Source: Saccoglossus kowalevskii (Eukaryota; Hemichordata; Enteropneusta; Harrimaniidae). From it: DNA of 22,000 bases. A model generated the notes under the pieces. The model had not been told where the DNA came from, did no database searches, and saw nothing but the letters and a program-made list of their open reading frames with translations. The stretch lies in NCBI RefSeq assembly GCF_000003605.2, contig NW_003107589.1, positions 282,334 through 304,333 of the forward strand. The letters are read 5' to 3'. Shown in pieces: positions 1-10,403 of the stretch. The position numbers and the translations under genes are program-made. Positions within the stretch are counted from its first letter, which is position 1. Each line of letters opens with the position of its first letter.

Positions 1-25
1 AGTCTCTTTACTTACTTAATTATGT

Positions 26-45
26 ATTTATTTATTTATTTATTT
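26..45. repeat. (ATTT)5 microsatellite
   Basis: Five uninterrupted ATTT units lie within an AT-rich stretch. It is a simple slippage-prone repeat with no coding potential. Confidence 0.9.
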
Positions 46-120
46 TTAACTTAACAATAGCATTTTTTTTGTGTATCACTATTCACAACAACGTATATTT
101 TAACAGTTGAGTATGGTTTT

Positions 121-168
121 GGGGCCAGGGACTAGATTAGTTCTGCTAGAACTACCTCTCTGGTCCCC
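121..168. other. Two-tier stem-loop
   Basis: An outer stem pairs GGGGCCAG (121-128) with CTGGTCCCC (160-168), with one bulged base. Inside it, TAGTTCT (138-144) and AGAACTA (148-154) form a perfect 7-bp hairpin with a 3-base loop. The unpaired arms between the stems are 9 and 5 bases. It is much more GC-rich than its surroundings. It could be the end of a degraded foldback element or a small structured RNA; no RNA family is recognised. Confidence 0.45.
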
Positions 169-175
169 ACCAGGA

Positions 176-299
176 ATAATATATATATTATTATTATTCA
201 TTCAGATAAAGTTCCCTGTACAATTGTCTCTTTTTTTCTGGTGGAATAAATCTATTCTATATGTCTAATAATATACATATTTTTCATTATTATTATTAT
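176..299. repeat. AT dinucleotide and ATT trinucleotide tracts
   Basis: Two simple-repeat patches are present: an (AT)n run merging into (ATT)n at about 176-199, and a second (ATT)n run at 286-299. They are separated by ordinary AT-rich sequence. This is low-complexity DNA only. Confidence 0.8.
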
Positions 300-555
300 C
301 GCCGGATAAAAATTTATTTCATTTTTTATTGCTATACTACCTACCAGTAATTGGAGTCGATTATTTGGTCACTATTTTCAGATTTTTTTCTGATGTTATA
401 TGAATATTTATTACATATTTATATACAGGGAATAACGATGTATAAATTCATAATAAGAAAGGGGGGATTTACAATTCGAAGAACAACTGACACAGCAATA
501 CTCAGTCAGTGAAAGAAATAGTGAGCACATTCTAATTCACATTTTAAACCTGTCA
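300..555. other. AT-rich stretch without recognised features
   Basis: No open frame, tRNA-like box or inverted repeat stands out between the simple repeats and the tandem duplication that begins near 556. Confidence 0.5.
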
Positions 556-870
556 GATATCAACTGAGTCTATAGCAGCCAAAATAAAGATGTCCTATCG
601 ATGCTGACCCCCATAAAGGATTACTACCTATTCCCAGCAGGGTCTTTTTAATAGGGGTGACATACGTGACTAATTCCCATATACAAACTTACTTCACAAA
701 CGATACGGTTATAAATCCATCGTACACACGAACTGGATTCCAAAAAACATTTAACTATACTCTATAATTGAAAGTGAATCTCCCTCAGGAAATACAATTA
801 TAAAGGGTTTATGATATAATATTTGTAATTGAAATACCAATAGAAAACGACTACCCTTTAATACTTAAAT
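556..870. repeat. Tandem duplication, copy 1
   Basis: This segment is repeated at 893-1202. Matching landmarks are ATAGGGGTGACATACGTGAC (651-670 here, 1001-1020 in copy 2), the stretch containing CGTACACACGAACTGG, and GGGTTTATGATATAATATTT (805 and 1137). The offset is about 350 in the first part and about 332 after copy 1's extra 18 bases near 751-770. In copy 1 the frame matching copy 2's 941-1204 frame hits a stop after five codons, so the duplicated unit is not being kept as a protein. Confidence 0.9.
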
Positions 871-892
871 AGATAACAAGATAACTAAATAG

Positions 893-1202
893 ATTCAACT
901 GAGTTCTTATATTTATCTATAAGCTTATATCAGCCAAAATATGTCCCGTCGTTGCTTACTTCCCAAAAGCATTACTGCTTATTCCCAACAGGTTTTTTTA
1001 ATAGGGGTGACATACGTGACTATTTCTCATATACATACTTACATCACAAACGATACGTATATAAGTCCATCGTACACACGAACTGGATTCCAAAAAACAT
1101 GGAAAGTGAATGTCTCCCAGGAAATACAAATACAAAGGGTTTATGATATAATATTTGTAACTGAAATACCAATAGAAAACGACTCCCTTCGAATACTTGC
1201 AT
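893..1202. repeat. Tandem duplication, copy 2
   Basis: Second copy of the unit at 556-870, after a spacer of about 22 bases. Substitutions and small indels are spread evenly along the unit, as expected of neutral divergence. An 87-codon frame (941-1204) exists only in this copy and is broken in copy 1, so I treat it as chance. The source of the unit is not recognised. Confidence 0.9.
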
Positions 1203-1725
1203 AATAATTTTAGATAAATTGTTATATAAATTAAAAGAAAAATACCCCACCTCCCGATTATATATTGCATACCAATAATGGCGTACAAAGCTGAATGCTT
1301 AAAAGATAAGATATGATTGGTTTACCATTTTGTATAAAGTCAAAATGCAATTAGATTCAGATGTTAATGACATATACATGTACTTTGTCAGGGTAAAAAG
1401 TAACCACGTGTGATATATGTCGAGACTTAGATTTAGGTGAAAACTATTGCAATTAAAGTTGTCGCCAAACGACGTTTTTGGTTTTATTGTGGTATCCATA
1501 GTTTTGTTGTCAAATGAATGTCATATCAATGTCCCCTGCCGTTTTTGTGTGATTGTGAGACAAATAATATGTTCCCATTGTATTCACGAATGGGATTTGT
1601 TTGTTTGTTTTAAACTATTGTTAATTTTCACAAAATACAATTATTGTTTATAATTTTTCAAAATGTTGATCAAAACCAGTAGCCCATAAAATTGTTTTCC
1701 CATTTGGTCCAAATTTAGTCAAATA
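1203..1725. other. AT-rich stretch, nothing recognised
   Basis: It holds a short (TTTG)n patch near 1597-1610 and no convincing coding, RNA or repeat signal. Frames on both strands here are short and AT-biased. Confidence 0.5.
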
Positions 1726-2031
1726 CAGTAAAGCACATAAAAAAAAAGTTATATCAACATTCAGGCTAGAAACAGTTTGACGTTCAAAAGGTTAATGTGT
1801 AAAGCATTAGTTCACTTAAACTGACGTTGAAAGTTGAGGACCATTAATAGTCCCTCATATCATTTGCAGTAACTTTCATTAGCGTGGAAAGTGAGTACAT
1901 CTGAATAGCAAGGTTTTAAAATGCTGTAAAAATATTGATTGTAAACTATAGGGACAAAAGTATATTCGCAGAATTTTATTTTCACTAAACCACCCCTTTA
2001 GTAAAAATTGCGAAAATAAAGTATTTTACTG
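1726..2031. mobile_element. Possible MITE with TA flanks
   Basis: The segment starts CAGTAAAG and ends TTTTACTG, a 7-bp terminal inverted repeat (CAGTAAA), and is flanked on both sides by TA (1724-1725 and 2032-2033). TA duplication is the target preference of Tc1/mariner-type transposases. Just inside the right end is a foldback: a 25-base arm (1965-1989) pairs imperfectly with an 18-base arm (1997-2014) around a CCACCCC loop. There is no transposase. Because the terminal repeat is short and TA is common in AT-rich DNA, the boundaries are tentative. Confidence 0.35.
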
Positions 2032-2033
2032 TA

Positions 2034-3036
2034 TGTTCTATGGTAACTGATTTTGTTGTACATTTGTTGTACATGACCATTCAATGATTGACATTTACAT
2101 ACAAAGCAGGTAATTCCAGTAAGTCTAGAAGTCTGTTGTATAGTGTTCGCGTATACATTTCAAAATAAAAGCGAATTTTGTGAAGGTCATCGCTGTGTGT
2201 TTCTATGACAAGTTGGGTATATTATGATTGTACTATTTTAATCGTATATAATTTTCTCTTATTTGAGTGTATGGATATTGACTTTGCATAGTGATATCGT
2301 AAATGCATATGCACACTGAAATAACATGACAGAAATTTAATGCCTCCAATTTTTTGTTTATGAACAATTAAATATTACAAAAACACTCCCTCAGTTGGTG
2401 GAAAAAATATTCAGTTTTTTAAACTAAAATGTTGCATACATGTACTTTAAAGCCATTTTTTCAACAACAAAAAAATAACTAAATGCATATGCCCTCGTAT
2501 TATTTCACGAAGTATTTATATGAAAAAAAAATTAATGAATTTCTCATGTGTTAGTATATGATGATTAAAACTTAGTATTAGTTATATGCAGACATAATTT
2601 TAAATTTGCATTCACTGATGATTCAATTTGTTAGGTGAGTGGTAAATTTGCTGAAATCCGCGGCCCTATATTATACCTTGTTAAACATATGATGAACATG
2701 CTGTCCCATTTTCTTATAAACTGTCAAATTATACAGACAATATGCACTACCTCCTCTCATCATGTTATATGCACTTACATTGCGCATACGTAAAGTCTTT
2801 GTGTTCATTTAACTTGCCTTTTCTACTGAAGTGTATAGCTTGGAACCCGCGAATTGCTGATTTCAGCTATATTTATATTTTATAATCGCCCTGCAGCATT
2901 CTGCACATAATTTAAACAACTTCAAAAAAATCATTTCTCACGTAACTCGTTTTCATGCTGGTATAATAAACAACAACCGTGTGCCTGAAATCTGATTAGA
3001 TATGTACCTTACGGGTATATACGATCCTTGGGTTTC
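2034..3036. other. AT-rich stretch with minor repeats only
   Basis: Small repeats are visible. The 12-mer AAATGCATATGC occurs at 2301 and 2481; the first copy overlaps the palindrome TGCATATGCA. GCTGAAATC at 2650-2658 is inverted at 2859-2867. TTGTACAT is repeated near 2058 and 2068. None defines an element, and no coding signal is seen. Confidence 0.5.
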
Positions 3037-3152
3037 CCGACCGAGTGTGACGTTGTCAAGGACGGATTACTATTCGTATAGCGGCCATATTCCTCCGAGC
3101 CGCGGGCTATACGAGGGTGTCACAAGTCATAGATGACGTCACACTCGTTCGG
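3037..3152. repeat. GC-rich foldback element with CRE palindrome
   Basis: The outer arms CCGACCGAGTGTGACGT (from 3037) and GACGTCACACTCGTTCGG (3135-3152) pair with about one mismatch. An inner stem pairs CGTATAGC (from about 3074) with GCTATACG, continued by GGC/GCC. The right outer arm contains the full TGACGTCA cAMP-response-type palindrome (3134-3141). It is strikingly GC- and CpG-rich against its flanks. It could be a non-autonomous foldback transposon or a cruciform-forming regulatory element. No clear target-site duplication is seen. Confidence 0.6.
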
Positions 3153-5132
3153 AATACTGGGAGATTTTATATTCATCATATTTGTAGATACAGTCACCGA
3201 AGTATAGACAAATTTCTAGCAGACATCTATATATTTTTAACGAATAAATTATGGTGCACTATTTGACGTCGCGCATCATGTAATAAATGCGCCGAACGCC
3301 ACTGCAGCGAATCTCCCGGTTTGTAACTCAGGATTAACACTATTGACAGATATTTATTAATATTATTATAATTCAATTGAAATGTTCAACTTTATGCATT
3401 CACTTACAAGGTATTCTAACACATCGAGCAAATATTTCACGGTTCTGTTCGCTCACACTGCCAGCTGAACGTATTCAGCATACATGTCTGTGTGTCCAAA
3501 AACTTAATGCTCCGTATGTTAACGAATTTGTCTAATAAAAAAATGTACTTCCACCAACACACCATCTTGTTCGATGTTAATATTTCATGTCAAATGTACG
3601 AACAATCGTATGAATCGGTGTAGACGATTAATGTAAACAAGGTTTAGGTCGGAAGGTCCGGTAAAGTTACCAAATGTCCAAACCTACCAAAACAGAGCTG
3701 ATCCTGTTAACACGGAAAACGATATGGCAACATCCTTCCAACAAACCGAAATAACGTGTTCCCCAAAAACATGCAAGAGAACCTAAATGTCACAAGTCCA
3801 ATAAAAATAGAACTTCAATCAAATCGTTCTTGATATATTTGTCTGCAAAATATTGCGATGATGTTATTTATATATTAAAGCAGACAACATTTTTTTTCTT
3901 ACGAGGGGTTCTTACTAACCTTTCATGACATTTTTTTTCGGAATCGGAACGGAAATTGTTTAATTTCTTCCGACATCTTCACCGTTTGACATCGCTTATT
4001 GAAAACATGTAAATACCTGTGTCATTACGTATTTGTGTTATGGTCGTACCGAGCAAGCTGTTGACGTTGTCAGTGCGGTTATCAGTATGTTACCGCAACG
4101 AGAGCGTAAACAATGTACCATGCATCTTGTTCCTTGGTTAGCGGAGACAGGACGTACGTCGTACGTTTGAATCAGCTGAGTAGCGACTGAAGTACTCTAC
4201 ATTAATATTCCGAGGCATTTGTCCAACAAGTTGTGAAATCTGTCCTCGTTTCAGATACACATTACTCGATTAATCAATGCTGCGTTGGTTACTTAGGTTA
4301 AAGTTGCAGGTTCGCGTCGCGGGAATTCTCATGTTTTTGTACTCTTAACACTTTTGGGCTCTACTACTAGAGGCACATATTCAAAAATATGCAAATCTAT
4401 TTTCCAATTTCCCACACGCTCTCCATATTTTGCAAGGCGTACATAAATAAATGCAAAGTATAATTTGATCGTGAAAGATGCTATGAAAATAAGCATATAA
4501 TTTGCTACAAATACTATTAAACAAAATAGTACTGGACATGTATGTGTGAGAATTACAGCCACTTTATCATAATTGCCTGTACAATTCATACTTGATGAAT
4601 AATTAAGCAAATTTTCTCAATTTTACGTATTCGGATTGTTAGTATTCCTCGCACGTACACGATATATGAAAACCGCATATATTAACCCTAATCTGCGCTG
4701 CAATAGAACTTCGCTCATACAAACATATGGGACTAAGTTATCTGTTTCACCTTCGGGCAAGGTACGGAAATCAAACTTGACTTGTGTGAGCCTATTAATA
4801 TCATCTCTAGCATGTGTGGTTCGGTGTGATTGCATGATGTTATTTCATTTTAAAGTTTTAGGTCATTTTAAAGGTGCCATCTGTATGCAACTCATATTTA
4901 TAATCGATCATGCGATCATATATTGACCAAACACATTTTATTTATTATGGCAAATAGCAAAAAAAAAGTTTGCTTAAAAGGCAGTGGTTGTCACGCGCGT
5001 GTTCGAATTTTATGTAAATAAACACAGTGTTTTACACGCGTTGTATACGTCACTATGGATCCCATATCGAAATAGACACGATGCGAAGATCACCGGCCTT
5101 TAACCACTATTTCTAACCGTCATCGTCAGAAA
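3153..5132. other. Gene-less stretch, CpG-richer towards 4020-4330
   Basis: Most of it is plain AT-rich DNA. From about 4020 to 4330 CpG becomes denser, including a near-palindromic run of ACGTACGT-type bases near 4151-4168, without an open frame of note. At 4990-5035 CGCGTGT is inverted as ACACGCG, with AAACACAGTGTTT between them. A hydrophobic AT-rich minus-strand frame at 4329-4610 is discussed among the rejected items. Confidence 0.4.
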
Positions 5133-5338
5133 TACTGTAAAACATGTCTTTTTTTAGCTAGCATATTATTTTAGCTAATCTGTAATTACGCTAATTCAAG
5201 ATGTCGTTTATTTAAAATAAAGTATATTCTCACAATAAGATTGTTGACACTTTAACTAAATTAAGATTCAGTTAAGATTTATGCATGGAGTCAAATTCGC
5301 TAAAATGGCATGTAGCTATTTAAACATGTTTTACAGTA
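5133..5338. mobile_element. MITE-like element with long terminal inverted repeats and TA duplications
   Basis: TACTGTAAAACATGT (5133-5147) is perfectly inverted as ACATGTTTTACAGTA (5324-5338). With small gaps the pairing extends inward to about 45 bases per arm: AGCTA and ATTTTAGC on the left (5155-5175) match their complements on the right (5299-5319). Removing the outer TA on each side leaves a roughly 202-bp element, 5135-5336, with TA target duplications. That architecture is typical of Tc1/mariner-derived miniature elements. The core has no transposase frame. Arm divergence of about 20% beyond the perfect outer 15 bases suggests an old copy. Confidence 0.7.
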
Positions 5339-5351
5339 GATGGTCAAAACG

Positions 5352-5456
5352 ACTGTCAAAACCTCATTTGCATATTGTTGATTTGTCATCTGACTTGATT
5401 TGGCGTTGTTTGCCTATACAATTGCATTGGTGTTTCAGTCAAATGGTTTTGACAGT
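5352..5456. repeat. Second foldback next to the MITE
   Basis: ACTGTCAAAACCTCATTTG (5352-5370) is inverted as CAAATGGTTTTGACAGT (5440-5456), 17 paired bases with a 2-base insertion in the left arm and a loop of about 69 bases. It begins 14 bases after the preceding MITE. It may be a separate foldback element or part of a larger composite repeat. A 66-codon frame (5281-5481) runs across both foldbacks and is best explained as chance. Confidence 0.55.
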
Positions 5457-8071
5457 GATAAAATCAGTTGGTGGCCATTGAAAGTCCAGCCCCCTAATTA
5501 GAATATTTCCTATTTTGAAACTCTGTGTTATTCACTTATTACCGAATATGCAAAATGCGGCAAATTCTTAATTTTCAGAACAATGCATAGATATTAGTTT
5601 TATAATTTCAGTGACAATATTATGTATTATTATTAAAAATGTTATTTAATTTGATATTTTGTATAAGTCTGTCTCATTAAACATCACAAAGAACATTTTT
5701 GATTCTCTGTAACATATGTTATGTTTGCGATTATAAGGTTTTCTTGTTTTCATTTTACATTTATTTTTTTTAATTGTGTAGATTTGTATATAGTCATATT
5801 ACTGGTTTACTGTCATTCTCTAGCGTCCACCGACTTTTACATTTTAATTGTTTTTTTAAACAAAACATGCGAGTTACATCGCACATCAAGAAATGTCATT
5901 ACATTAGGAATTAAAGCCTTTATATTTTTAATTATATTTCAAAACTTTGCATGGCTCTGTTATAGATACCTCGTTCATTCTTGGTCGGATTTTCCATGTC
6001 CTCTTCAGTGTACTCGTTTAGATTGCCTGGATATGCTATATACATCAACATTATAATACAATCCTATTATTCCATGTTGTGATACTACTTATCGCGTGTT
6101 TCGTTATTTTTCTATCTTTTAAAATCATTTTCAATAAATTAGGTTTCTATAACTTTAAAAATAAATAACCTTAGAGATGTTGCATCGAATGAGTATCCAA
6201 TTAAAAATTAAAATATGTCCATGAATAAATGTGTATCATACAATGCACATATGTCTAGACAAGAACGGTATACCGACATGTCGAATATCTTGTAGAGGTA
6301 TGACACTGGGACAAATTGCTGAAGAAATCAGGAAAGATGCTGTACGAGCTCGGTTGTAATATTGATTAACGTAGATTTGTAAACGAGCAGTGCGTTCACA
6401 ATAACGGATGTTGAAATTTGCAATCATCTGCCTCAATATTACTACACCGATATAATGTTCACGAGTGACTGTGACGGAAAACTGAAGTGACAATCTTTAC
6501 ATTGAAGGAAGTACTTGATGATAAACAATTGGTAACATCCTGTCTCAAAACAAAAATGTATTTTGATATTATTAATTATCCTATAAAGCACACATTTATT
6601 AAAAATTCTTTGTTACATTTATTAGCTAAAATTAGTTTAAAATACATATGTTTTTCAGGCATTTTTCCCCAAGATTCTGTATTTCTACAGTTTATAGAGG
6701 AGAGTTGTCGCAATAACCTACATTTGTTGTACAATGTATTATAATTTACATTAAATTAACACTTATTTTACCACAGGTTTGATATATGAACAAATGGAAT
6801 CAACGCGTCTTAGAAATCCCCAGATCTTGTATCGTGGCAATCCCTGTATAGTATAATGAAAAACACAATGCTAAATGCATTAGACCGACGTTTAAATAAT
6901 GGGTAAAACTGAATGCAAGGTAAGAAGAGGAGTTTATGATTTCTACAAAGAGGTCATCTGGCATTCATTTGCTTCAACATATTAATCTAATTTAACCCAT
7001 CAATTATACATTATTCTCTTGTGTATAATCGACATAATATAAACTTAACAATACAACTCTGCAGAGTATATTTCTATGATTTATAGAGTTTTTACGTGAT
7101 AATTTTGAAAAACAAATGTATTTTCTAACATAATATCTTTGTGAAGTAATTTCAAATATGGAAAACGCCATTTTTCTTTTTGTGAACACATCCTTTTGTG
7201 ATTGCTAAATCTGCAATATTAGTTGGCGTATCACTAGTTCACATTTTTAAATTATTCAAAATTGAATACAAGCACAATATTGTAAATTTAATTATACAAG
7301 GAATGACCCGATTTTTGTTTTGTCCCGTAATAATTGATATTTGTCAAATATTAATACAGGATATTTTCTATGTGGGTCACAAATAATTAATTTAAAAAAC
7401 CCATTTAATGTCAGACAGAATAAAAGCAACGCCATCTTCAGTACACGCAAGTATAGTATAGTACAGCCATAATAGTATATTATCCCCCGAATAACCGGCT
7501 GACGGTCGAAGAATATTGCAAATACTAGTAGTCAATCACGTTTGTTGTCAGTGAAAGAGCAAAAGCAATCACGTGCATAACACACATCAACTTAAAAACA
7601 AACTTGTGTGTTATTTTCGTTAGTTTCTTATAAAAAGCTTGTAGAATGTTTCAAAAAATAGTGGAAATCTGATAGATATACTATATTGAAAACGAAGCAG
7701 GTAATCTCAGTCCTTGGTAATTATTCATTATAAGCAGAAGTTATGAGCAAAGTACATCTTATCAAAGATAGCTTTGAATAGCGAGTCTCCCCATTGATAA
7801 ACGTCTAGTTATTATGTATAATTGACAAGAACTGCGCTTACGTATAATATTCATCGTACAACAGATGATTGATTTTACACATAACGCTAAACCATGTACA
7901 GGCATGTACACCAGCTAATACAGTAATGCGTAGAGTGGTTTTACTGCTCAAATCCTGGCGACCTGATTTAAAACCATTCTATTTTAAGAGATATATTAAA
8001 ACATAGAATAGGAAACCCGTGATCTATCTCTATATTCGTCTCACATGGTTTGGAATATTCAACATATGAAC
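5457..8071. other. Long AT-rich stretch without a supported gene
   Basis: Frames here, including the window's longest (5721-6056, plus), are within chance expectation. At 6236-6493 the minus strand is open, and the plus strand is also open at 6243-6359; neither is recognised. An AAG|GTAAGA donor-like site near 6918 follows a seven-codon ATG frame. ATTAAA on the minus strand (7404-7409) is the first polyadenylation-like hexamer downstream of the two-exon candidate at 8072-8548. Confidence 0.4.
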
Positions 8072-8548
8072 TCATCTGATGATAAGTATTAGGTAATGCC
8101 GTTTGTCGTTGGAAACATTAGAAATGCGAGCGTATGTAAATGAAAATTGGCAGTTACGGCTCAAACTGGAGACATGTGGCGTCACTAGAGCATATGCCAA
8201 CACGCCAACAATCAACACTGTAGAAAAATGAAATCAAATTACGTAACATTCCGAGTTGAAATTGACTCGTCAGATTGTGCATCGTGCTTTGACGTATTTC
8301 ATATTCAAGTATGCGTTTGCAAGAAAGCTATATTACCGAAATACATCATTATCAAATACGCAGGTTTTCTATATTTATATATATTATATTACGATCATAC
8401 GTTATGTAATGTGATGCGGCACAGAGCGGTCAGAAACAGACAAATACGTAGTTACAAACGTATAACGGTGGGTGTTAGATTGTTACGTACCTAGTCCTAT
8501 GACAGCTACCACCACACACAGGCAAAGACTCGGCATCGCTCTCTCCAT
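8072..8548 (-). CDS. Candidate two-exon gene for a small secreted or single-pass membrane protein
   Basis: Exon 1 is 8548-8491: an ATG, then MERAMPSLCLCVVVAVIGL, ending in phase 1 at a donor reading G|GTACGT. Exon 2 starts at 8217 after a strong acceptor (a T-rich tract, then CTACAG), restores the frame exactly and runs to TGA at 8074-8072. The intron is 273 bp (8218-8490). The 67-residue product has a hydrophobic stretch of about 24 residues across the junction ending in LAYA, a plausible signal-peptidase site (residues about 8-29). It then has a short tail with one cysteine. Exon 1 is clearly GC-richer than its flanks. A TATATA-like box at 8563-8571 lies too close to the ATG to be its obvious promoter. 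No AATAAA follows within 600 bases, and a plus-strand frame fills the intron. No homologue is recognised, and further exons are possible through a weak donor inside exon 2. Confidence 0.28.
8228..8494 (+). CDS. Competing 88-codon frame inside the putative minus-strand intron
   Basis: It starts with an ATG in good context (A at -3), MKSNYVTFRVEIDSSDC, has several cysteines in the first 35 residues and ends basic (rich in R and K) at TAG, overlapping the minus-strand donor. Codons in the first half favour purine-N-pyrimidine triplets, as coding DNA does. About five frames of this length are expected by chance in the window. It and the minus-strand intron interpretation are unlikely both to be functional. 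No domain is recognised and no promoter or polyadenylation signal was found. Confidence 0.12.
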   Translation: MKSNYVTFRVEIDSSDCASCFDVFHIQVCVCKKAILPKYIIIKYAGFLYLYILYYDHTLCNVMRHRAVRNRQIRSYKRITVGVRLLRT

Positions 8549-10403
8549 GGATTTACGACCGTGTATATAAACAGCGCTGCTACATATGATTAGAAATGTA
8601 CGAGTTGGACGATGCCGCGTATTTGATGAGGCTCAGAACATTGAGCTATACGTCATTCGTCGCCTATGAATATTTAAACTACGAACTGCGATTGTCATTT
8701 CAAAGGTCAACGACTCTAAAAATTGGAGGCAATGGATCAGATCGTGAATGGATCAATGCGTTTACACAGTTATAAGTTTCCTATCATTATCTAATATATC
8801 ATGTAATTATGAAGTGCACAATATGATAATTATGCCGGTGAAATACAGTTGTAAAGAAGATGACTGAATCTATTGTGCCTGCAAGTATAATTGTTACCAT
8901 TGAGGCAAAACGTTAGACGACATTGAGCGGTGAATATTCCACGAGAATAACACAGCATTAACACATGTTGAGTAATATATGCAGCTCAGTTGTACGACTC
9001 AAGTACGGCACCAATATTAAATGTGTATATTTTTTGGCAAATTTATGCTGTATATGTTTTTGTGGGTAAATACTTTTTTTTATTCTAAACCCAGGAACAA
9101 TACACCAACGAATACAAGGCCACGTGTTACATATAGAAATATTATTCACTTAGAGATGTGAACATATAAGAACTTAAATAAATAAATAATATGAAATTCT
9201 CCTGTATGCATCACATCAACAGTAGATAACTGGTTACGAAAACGCTTATTACTATAATGAAAATTGAAAAGCTGATTATACTTGAAATATAATATTTCTC
9301 TTCCCTCCCAGCACGCCCATCGACGTATATTTCGATGTGGAAATACTATAGGGCTTTAATAGGAATCTCAAATAGCCAAATATGCACGCTGTCACTTTGC
9401 ATAATTGACGTGATACTGTTAACGGGATAAGCTGTTTTCTAACAAACTCTGGCACTGTTTACCATCTTTTCGGAGGAATTTAGTATTGAACGCCCCTTAG
9501 AAGAAAACACAACACACACACACACAAAAAAACAGTGTTCAGATGGTTTCTAGACTGATTTGAACATCAGTGCAATTGTCTATAAATACATCGATCCATT
9601 GAGTCTGTAGAAAAACAACAAAACACGTTTTCCAGGACCTGTTTCATTTTTCTCTGAAAAAAGATTAAATCTAGCTCACATAAAAACAACACGAATCTAT
9701 TCATTCATTTGCCACGCGTGTTCTGAGATATTTCAATCAATTCTGATAATTAATAAGCAAATCTCTACATTGGGAATAAACAATTTTTTCAATATAAATT
9801 ACATTTAATTATCTGAAACTAATCAGACATATCTACCAGAGCACGGGAATAAAAAAACAAACAAAACAAAATACATTCAAATAAGACACCGGAAATAATG
9901 GATTACCATAAATTTAGAAAGAAATGAATCAACTAAAACAGATGGGGAGCACCCTAACGGCAAAACAAAAAAATCTCACTTCAACAACGATGAGCTACGA
10001 TGTGATGTCACAAAATAACGATATTGAACAAAGCTTACCATAATCGTTTCCACATAAAATGTAAATGTTATAGACCCTCTAGCAAATTCAATCGTTAAGT
10101 TCAGTATCAGATTAAAAATATCTGACATGACAGATCATCACTGTACTAATTCCACTGGGGTTACTGGTGTTGTAACCTAGTTTTTGTTCGCGTTATTCCT
10201 GACATATGCACACACAGTAGACAGCTGCGATGACACTCGTGTCACATATGCGAATATGACAAAAAAGAATCGATGGGAAATTTAAGATATCAGACTGAGA
10301 CGAGGAATAACAAACACTCCTCTTCCTTATTTAACTGGTCTGGCACAGAGGTTGTATGATTGTGTGCTGTGATTCCAGTATACGCATGAGAAATACTCCA
10401 GGG
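8549..10403. other. AT-rich stretch without a supported gene
   Basis: It contains AATGGATCA twice near 8729-8755 and a short (AC)n run at 9512-9526. It is otherwise unstructured AT-rich sequence with no frame above chance, no tRNA-like box pair and no long inverted repeat. Confidence 0.5.
9512..9526. repeat. (AC)n microsatellite, short
   Basis: About seven AC units followed by an A run. Confidence 0.8.

Noticed and set aside
941-1204. 87-codon plus-strand frame
   Set aside because: It lies in the second copy of a tandem duplication, and the matching frame in the first copy stops after five codons.
4280-4330. GGTTCGCGTC resembling an internal promoter B box
   Set aside because: No matching cloverleaf can be drawn around it.
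4329-4610. Minus-strand frame with N-glycosylation-like sites and a roughly 40-residue hydrophobic run, reminiscent of a membrane protein
   Set aside because: It has no ATG at its start, a poor acceptor upstream and no recognisable receptor motif. Hydrophobic runs arise readily from AT-rich DNA.
5721-6056. Longest frame in the window (111 codons, plus strand), hydrophobic
   Set aside because: About one frame this long is expected by chance at this base composition. Its residues are those of T-rich codons, and no domain or splice signal supports it.
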